64,000 nucleotides of DNA, taken from assembly GCA_015075225.1 (NCBI GenBank), contig JABTUQ010000003.1, positions 310,001-374,000 on the forward strand. The letters run 5' to 3'. The translations under genes were made by a program, and so were the position numbers. Below the pieces are notes generated by a model. That model was not told where the DNA came from and ran no database searches. It worked only from the letters and a program-made list of their open reading frames with translations. Shown piece after piece: positions 58,202-64,000 of the stretch. The stretch's first letter is position 1. The number at the start of each line of letters is the position of its first letter. This stretch comes from Burkholderiales bacterium. GTDB taxonomy: Bacteria > Pseudomonadota > Gammaproteobacteria > Burkholderiales > Nitrosomonadaceae.

Positions 58202-61200
58202 CTAGATGCCCAAGTACATCAGGATCTGCCATTTGAAAAGCTGGTAGAAGAACTGGTACCGGTACGGGATATGAGCCGTAATCCATTGTTCCAGGTGATG
58301 TTTGCGCTACAGAATGTGCCGGAAGCACAGTTGGCGATTGATGGCTTGCAGATTATTCCAGTAGAGATGGACACGAGTTCTGCGAAGTTTGATTTGCACC
58401 TGGAGATTACCGAACGGCAGGAAAGTCTGGAAGCACTGTTTAACTACAATACGGACCTGTTTAATGAATCGACGATTATCCGCATGGCAGGGCATTTCCA
58501 GCGGTTACTGGAAGGGATCGTCTCTTCACCTGATAAATGCTTGGCAGATCTGCCTTTACTCCCAGATGTTGAACGAAACCAGTTATTGGAATGGAATGCA
58601 ACCGAAGCGGTGTATCCACAGAACTATTGTCTTCACCAGTTATTTGAAGCACAGGTAGAGAAGAGTCCGGATGCGATAGCGGTTGTATTCGAGGATCAGC
58701 AACTGACTTATGAGCAGCTGAATGCGAAAGCGAATCAGCTGGCATATTATCTGCGCACCCGGGGGATTGGCCCAGAAGTGCTGGTCGGTATCTGTGTCGA
58801 GCGCTCTCTGGAAATGGTGATTGGCATACTGGCTATCCTCAAGGCGGGTGGTGCGTATGTACCGATCGACCCGAGTTATCCGCGGGAACGGATTGCCTTC
58901 ATGCTGGAAGATGCGCAACCTGTCGTGAGTCTCATCCATACAGCGACCCGGGAGATATTGCCTGAGAATATTTCTGCTGTTGATATGGATGAGCAATGGC
59001 AGGCCATAGCACAGTTCAGCGAAGACAAGCCATCCAATCTCAGTCAGGTACAGAACCTGGCGTACGTCATCTATACCTCTGGATCAACGGGCAAACCCAA
59101 AGGAGCCTTGGCAACTCATTTAAATGTGCTGCGTTTATTTAGTAATACGCAAAGTGAGTTTGCTTTTAGTAACAAAGATGTATGGACATTGTTTCATTCC
59201 AGTGCTTTTGATTTTTCGGTATGGGAATTGTGGGGAGCACTGATCTTTGGTGGAAAACTGGTTGTTGTGCCTTATTGGGTCAGCCGTTCTCCAGAAGAAT
59301 TTTATCGTTTGTTGTGTGAGCAAGCGGTTACGGTACTCAATCAGACACCTTCTGCATTTCGTTCACTAATTCATAAAGCCGTATTGGCTCATGACGATGG
59401 TAAACAGCGCCATGCTCTGCGTTTGGTTATCTTTGGTGGCGAAGCGCTGGAATTGCGGTCCCTCAAACCCTGGTTTGAGCATTTTGGATACGACCAACCG
59501 CAATTGGTCAACATGTACGGCATTACGGAAACGACCGTGCATGTCACCCGTTGTCCGATCTATCAGGATACATTTCAAAAAATATCGGGAAGTCCAATTG
59601 GTCAGCCTGTCGAGGACTTGCAGACATATGTTCTGGATAGGCACCTCAATTTGCAACCGATCGGTGTACCAAGTGAATTATATATTGGTGGTGCAGGTTT
59701 AGTTCGAGGTTATCTGAGTCGCCCCGGACTGACAGCGGAGCGATTTGTTCCTAATCCCTTCAGCAAGCAGCCGGGTGGGCGACTGTATCGCACTGGTGAC
59801 CTGGCACGTTATCGTGCGGATGGGAATATTGAATATCTGGGGCGTACGGATCATCAGGTAAAGATTCGTGGATTTCGGATCGAGCTGGGTGAGATCGAAG
59901 CAGCGTTATTGCAGCATGAAGGAGTCGAAGAAGCGGTCGTCCTTGTACGTGAAGACAGCCTGGAAGATAGACGGCTGGTGGCCTACATTGCAGGTAACGA
60001 ATCAGTACCCGATATTGAAACGATACGCACTCACCTTAAAGTAAGTCTGCCGGATTACATGGTTCCGTCAGCCTTTGTATTTCTTGACCATTTTCCACTA
60101 ACACCCAACGGCAAGCTGGATCGCACAGCACTGCCAGCCCCCGATATCGATCATCAGCTGACACGTGAATATGTTGCGCCACGCAATCCGACTGAGGCAA
60201 TCCTGGCTGAGATCTGGGCAGAAGTGCTCGGTGTCGAAAAAGTCGGTATCCATGACAATTTCTTCGAACTCGGGGGGCATTCTATCCGTAGCATTCAGAT
60301 AGTTAGTTTGGCCAGAGAAAAAGGGTTAATTTTTTCGATAGAGCAGCTTTATCGCAGCAGAACTATTCATGAATTATCACAGATAGTAGAAGGATTCACA
60401 CAGTCAAACAGTGTTGCATCGGCGTTAGACCCTTTCGAAATGATTACTTGGGAGGATCAGGTTAAATTACCAGAAGATATCGAAAATGCATATCCATTGT
60501 CATCTCTTCAGGCGGGTATGATTTTTCATAGTCAATCTGATCCTAACGCCTACCATATTTTCGACAGCATCACGCTGCACTGCGTATTTAATCAGCATTG
60601 TCTAGAAGAAGCCATAAGCTATATTCTGAGACAGCATCCTATATTGCGCACCACCTTCGACTTTAAAAATTTTAGCGAACCATTGCAACTTGTACATAAA
60701 CAACCTGTTGTTTATATAAAGTATATCGACTTGCGTCATTTTGACTCTACGCAGCAATTGAACATGTTATTGGAGTGGGAGGAGGTTGAAAGGGTCAGCT
60801 ATTTCGAAATTGATCAATTACCACTCATTCGTTTTCGTATTCATCAGTTGGCTGATGATCGATTTCAGTTTTCTATTACCGAGCATCACGCTGTGCTGGA
60901 TGGCTGGAGTCTTGTCACCATGCTTAATGAAATCTTTCTGCACTATTTTGCTCTTTTGGAGGCAAAACCATGGGGGCAGATTGCTGGTTTCGATAATGCT
61001 ATGTATAGATTGCTTTCTTATGAGAAAGATGCACTGAATTCTGATCGGTACAAAGATTACTTAACGCAATATTTATCAGGCTTCGAAGTAGATTATCTGC
61101 CAGAACTGATTACTGATACCGGACAAGATCAATATGATTGGCACCCTGGATTAAAAATTGTGCTTCCACAGAAATTGACTCAGAAGCTTCGAGATCTGGC

Positions 61201-63663
61201 GGATCTTCTGGCTGTTCCTCTGAAAAGCGTATTACTTGCGGCGCATATCAGGGTGGTAAGCTTACTATCTGGTAAAACAAATGTGACATCTGGTCTTGTA
61301 TGTAATACCCGGCCAGAAGAATTGGGTAGTGAGTATGTATTAGGTGTGTTTCTGAATACATTGCCATTTTATCAGAAGTTAAAAAATGGAAACTGGCAGG
61401 AATTTATTACACAAATATTCGACACCGAATGTAAGTTGCTTCGAGTTCGTTATTATCCATTAGCAGCGATACAACGAATGTACGGAGGTAAACCGCTTTT
61501 TGATACCTTGTTTAATTATGTTCATTATCACGTAGGTAAACCGCTTTTAGCGTCTAATAAATTAGAAATAATCGATTGGCAGGATGATGCTCAGCCAAAT
61601 TTTTCCTTGGAAGTGGGCTTTAACTTAGACACTTTATCTTCCGATATTCAGTTGAGATTGCGCGGAAATAAATTAAATCCGGGACAATTAGAACGAATTC
61701 AAAGCTATTTCATGGCTGTTCTTACTGAAATAGCCGATAAACCTACAACCCATATCGCAACACATTCTTTTTTGAGTTCCTTTGAACGCCATCAGTTACT
61801 GGTTGACTGGAATGCGACTGAAGCGGTGTATTCACAACACTATTGTCTTCACCAATTGTTTGAAGCGAGAGTTGAGCAAAATCCTGAGGATGTTGCGGTT
61901 GTATTCAAAAATCAGCAACTGACTTATGAGCAGTTGAATGCCAAGGCAAATCAGCTGGCCCATTATCTGAGGGCACAAGGGGTTGGCCCGGAAGTACTGG
62001 TAGGTATTTGCATTGAACGATCACTGGAGATGGTGATTGGCATACTGGGCATATTGAAAGCGGGTGGTGCGTATTTACCGATTGATCCGGGTTATCCGCG
62101 GGAACGGATTGCCTTTGTGCTGGAAGATGCACAGCCTGTTTTAAGCCTCATCCATACGGCGACCCGGGAAGTGCTGCCTGAAGATATCTTTGTTGTTGAC
62201 ATGGATGCGCAACGGCAGGCCATAGCCCAATGTAGTGAAGACAATCCATTCAGTCTCAGTCAGGTACAGAACCTGGCGTATGTCATCTATACCTCCGGAT
62301 CAACAGGCAGACCTAAAGGGGCTGGACTGGCGCACCAAGGTGTAGTCAATCGTCTGCAATGGATGCAGCAACAGTATCAGTTAAATGCCAGCGATCGAGT
62401 CCTGCAAAAGACACCATTCGGCTTTGATGTATCGGTATGGGAATTCTTCTGGCCGTTATTAACAGGTGCAAGACTGGTAGTTGCGCAACCTGAAGTTCAT
62501 AAAGATGCTATGCGCATTGCACAGATGATCCAGGACCATGAGATCACAATTGTGCATTTTGTACCTTCCATGCTTTCTGCATTTCTCGATATAGCTGACG
62601 TGACAATATGCCGATCGTTGCGATATGTGATTTGCAGTGGAGAAGCTTTATCTACATCTTTACAACAGAAATTCTTTGAGAAATTACCTGCTCAACTGCA
62701 CAACTTGTATGGGCCGACCGAGGCTTCGATTGATGTCACGATGTGGGCGTGTGAACCAGATAGTAAAGAATCAGTCGTTCCGATTGGTAGTCCGATAGCC
62801 AACACACAGATTTACCTGCTGGACGCTTATCTGAATCTGGTACCGATAGGTGTGCCGGGAGAGTTATATATTGGTGGGGTTGGGTTGGCGCGAGGCTATC
62901 AGAATTGTGCAGCGCTGACGGCGGAGCGATTCATCCCCAATTCATTCAGCAGGCAGCCCGGCGAGCGGCTGTATCGTACCGGCGACGATGGCACGTTATC
63001 GTGTGGATGGGAATATCGAATATCTGGGCCGCACTGATCATCAGGTGAAGATTCGCGGATTTCGGATCGAGCTGGGTGAGATCGAAGCAGCGTTATTGGG
63101 CCATGAAGGAATCAAGGAAGCAGTCGTCATCGTACGTGAAGACAACCCGGAAGATAAACGGCTGGTAGCCTATATTATAGGTAACGAATCAGTGCCGATA
63201 TTGAAACGATCCGCATCCATCTTAAAACAAGCTTGCCGGATTACATGGTTCCGTCAGCCTTGTGGCTTCTTGACCATTTTCCACCTAACACCCAACGTGA
63301 GCTGGATCGCACAGCACTGCCAGCCCCGATATCGATCATCAGCTGACGTGAATATGTTGCGCCACGCAATCCGACTGAAACCAATCCTGGCTGAGATCTG
63401 GGCAGAAGTGCTCAGTGTCGAAAAAGTCGGTATCCATGACAACTTCTTCGAACTCGGTGGCCATTCGCTGTTAGTAATGCAGATTATGACAAAGTACGGA
63501 TGACATTTGATGTAGATATGCCTTTAGCAACTTTGTTCAAAGTACCTACAGTGGGCAATTTAGCACAACTAATTGAAGAGATCATAACAGCTGAAATCGA
63601 AGGATTGAGTGAGGCTGAAGCTGAGCATATTGCTTTAGCTGCATTAATAGATAGGAAATAAAA

Positions 63664-64000
63664 ATGGATAACAGTGTACATTTAGCTTCCAACTCTTCTT
63701 TGTCTAAAACGAAACGTGACTTGTTAACAGCTCGTTTGCGTGGACAAGTATTAATACAAAGTAAAAAGAATTTTATTCCTAAGTGTCCTAAAGAGATAAG
63801 TGCACAACTTTCATTTGCACAACAGAGATTGTGGTTTTTGCATCAAATTGCACCCGATAGTTCAGTATATAACGTGCCAATCGCGCTGCGTCTGGAAGGT
63901 GAACTGGATTTATCTGCGTTAGAGGAAGCTTTTAATATCCTTATAGAGCGACATGAAGTGCTTAAGACATCCTTTACTGAAGTTAATGGGAGGCCCGTTG
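63664..64000 (+). CDS. NRPS, start of a further gene (condensation domain), cut by the window edge
   Basis: ATG 63664 follows the previous stop by 2 bp. The visible 112 residues have a short N-terminal linker (KTKRDLLTARLRGQ) and the first condensation motif (AQLSFAQQRLWFLHQIAP), then NVPIALRLEGELD and ERHEVLKTSF. It continues past the right edge. It shows that the assembly line has at least one more module after serine, and a terminating thioesterase may lie further on. Confidence 0.9.
   Translation, partial: MDNSVHLASNSSLSKTKRDLLTARLRGQVLIQSKKNFIPKCPKEISAQLSFAQQRLWFLHQIAPDSSVYNVPIALRLEGELDLSALEEAFNILIERHEVLKTSFTEVNGRPV

Larger units (their letters stand above)
55505..63661 (+). pseudogene. 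NRPS, two modules (docking-C-A-PCP-C-A-PCP), split by an IS and frameshifted
   Basis: Starts at ATG 55505 (AGGAG 10 bases upstream) with a TubC-type N-terminal docking domain (LDELILELKQKDVHLYL). Condensation domain (HHIISDGW) runs to 56690, where an IS1182 element (56691-58201) interrupts it; frame resumes at 58206. Then adenylation one (code D-F-W-N-I-G-M-V-H, Thr), PCP (FELGGHSIRS near 60263), condensation two (HHAVLDGW near 60887), adenylation two (code D-V-W-H-I-S-L-I-D, Ser) and PCP (LGGHSLLV near 63450). A +1 change at about 62984 and several small indels at 63190-63390 break the second adenylation domain's C-terminal part; frame returns for the end (to TAA 63661). Confidence 0.88.

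Overview
The window looks like a chromosome segment of a betaproteobacterial ammonia oxidiser close to Nitrosomonas. The reasons are the gene content and order (ccp-type dihaem peroxidase, RegB/RegA, glyA-nrdR, tyrS / M23 peptidase-anmK / erpA, ftsY-ftsE-ftsX-ispD) and a CADD-type protein of the kind linked to p-aminobenzoate synthesis in Nitrosomonas and Chlamydia. This is inference from protein families; no rRNA is present to confirm it.

Positions 1-32,500 are ordinary core genome. They hold a TlpA-like fragment, a lytic transglycosylase, proS, rppH, cytochrome c peroxidase, the redox two-component pair regB/regA, dksA, metE with a frameshifted metR, the CADD-like gene, glyA-nrdR, tyrS, an M23 peptidase, anmK, erpA, gloA, a rubredoxin, thiD-thiE, hemL, mlaA, htpX, a rubredoxin reductase, a YciI protein, a parvulin, alr, an M16 peptidase, ftsY-ftsE-ftsX and ispD. 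Two copies of a dispersed repeat with inverted ends lie in convergent gene gaps (10,971 and 26,274).

At 32,534 a 3' fragment of a tRNA-Ser gene marks what looks like the edge of a genomic island. Next come a GC-rich XRE-regulator/nuclease pair, an IS1182-type transposase fragment, a 226-bp element with 19-bp inverted ends, a 26-bp perfect palindrome and a three-copy direct repeat.

From 35,522 to the right edge there is a non-ribosomal lipopeptide cluster: an MbtH-like protein, a truncated type II thioesterase, a Sfp-type phosphopantetheinyl transferase, a fatty-acyl-AMP ligase/NRPS fusion, a CmlA-type diiron beta-hydroxylase, two further large NRPS genes and the start of another. A TonB-dependent siderophore receptor and a PepSY membrane protein sit in the middle. 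Read in order, the assembly line would give acyl-X1-(D)X2-Thr-Thr-Ser-..., with X1 and X2 set by two related adenylation domains of unassigned code. The receptor suggests a (lipo)peptide siderophore.

The cluster is damaged. One NRPS carries a 1,511-bp IS1182-family insertion with a 4-bp target duplication. The epimerase HHxxxDG motif is broken by a 2-bp deletion, the CmlA-like gene has a 1-bp homopolymer deletion, and a run of small indels sits at 62,983-63,480. Because metR and ftsX also carry indels, part of this may be sequence error in the source rather than decay.
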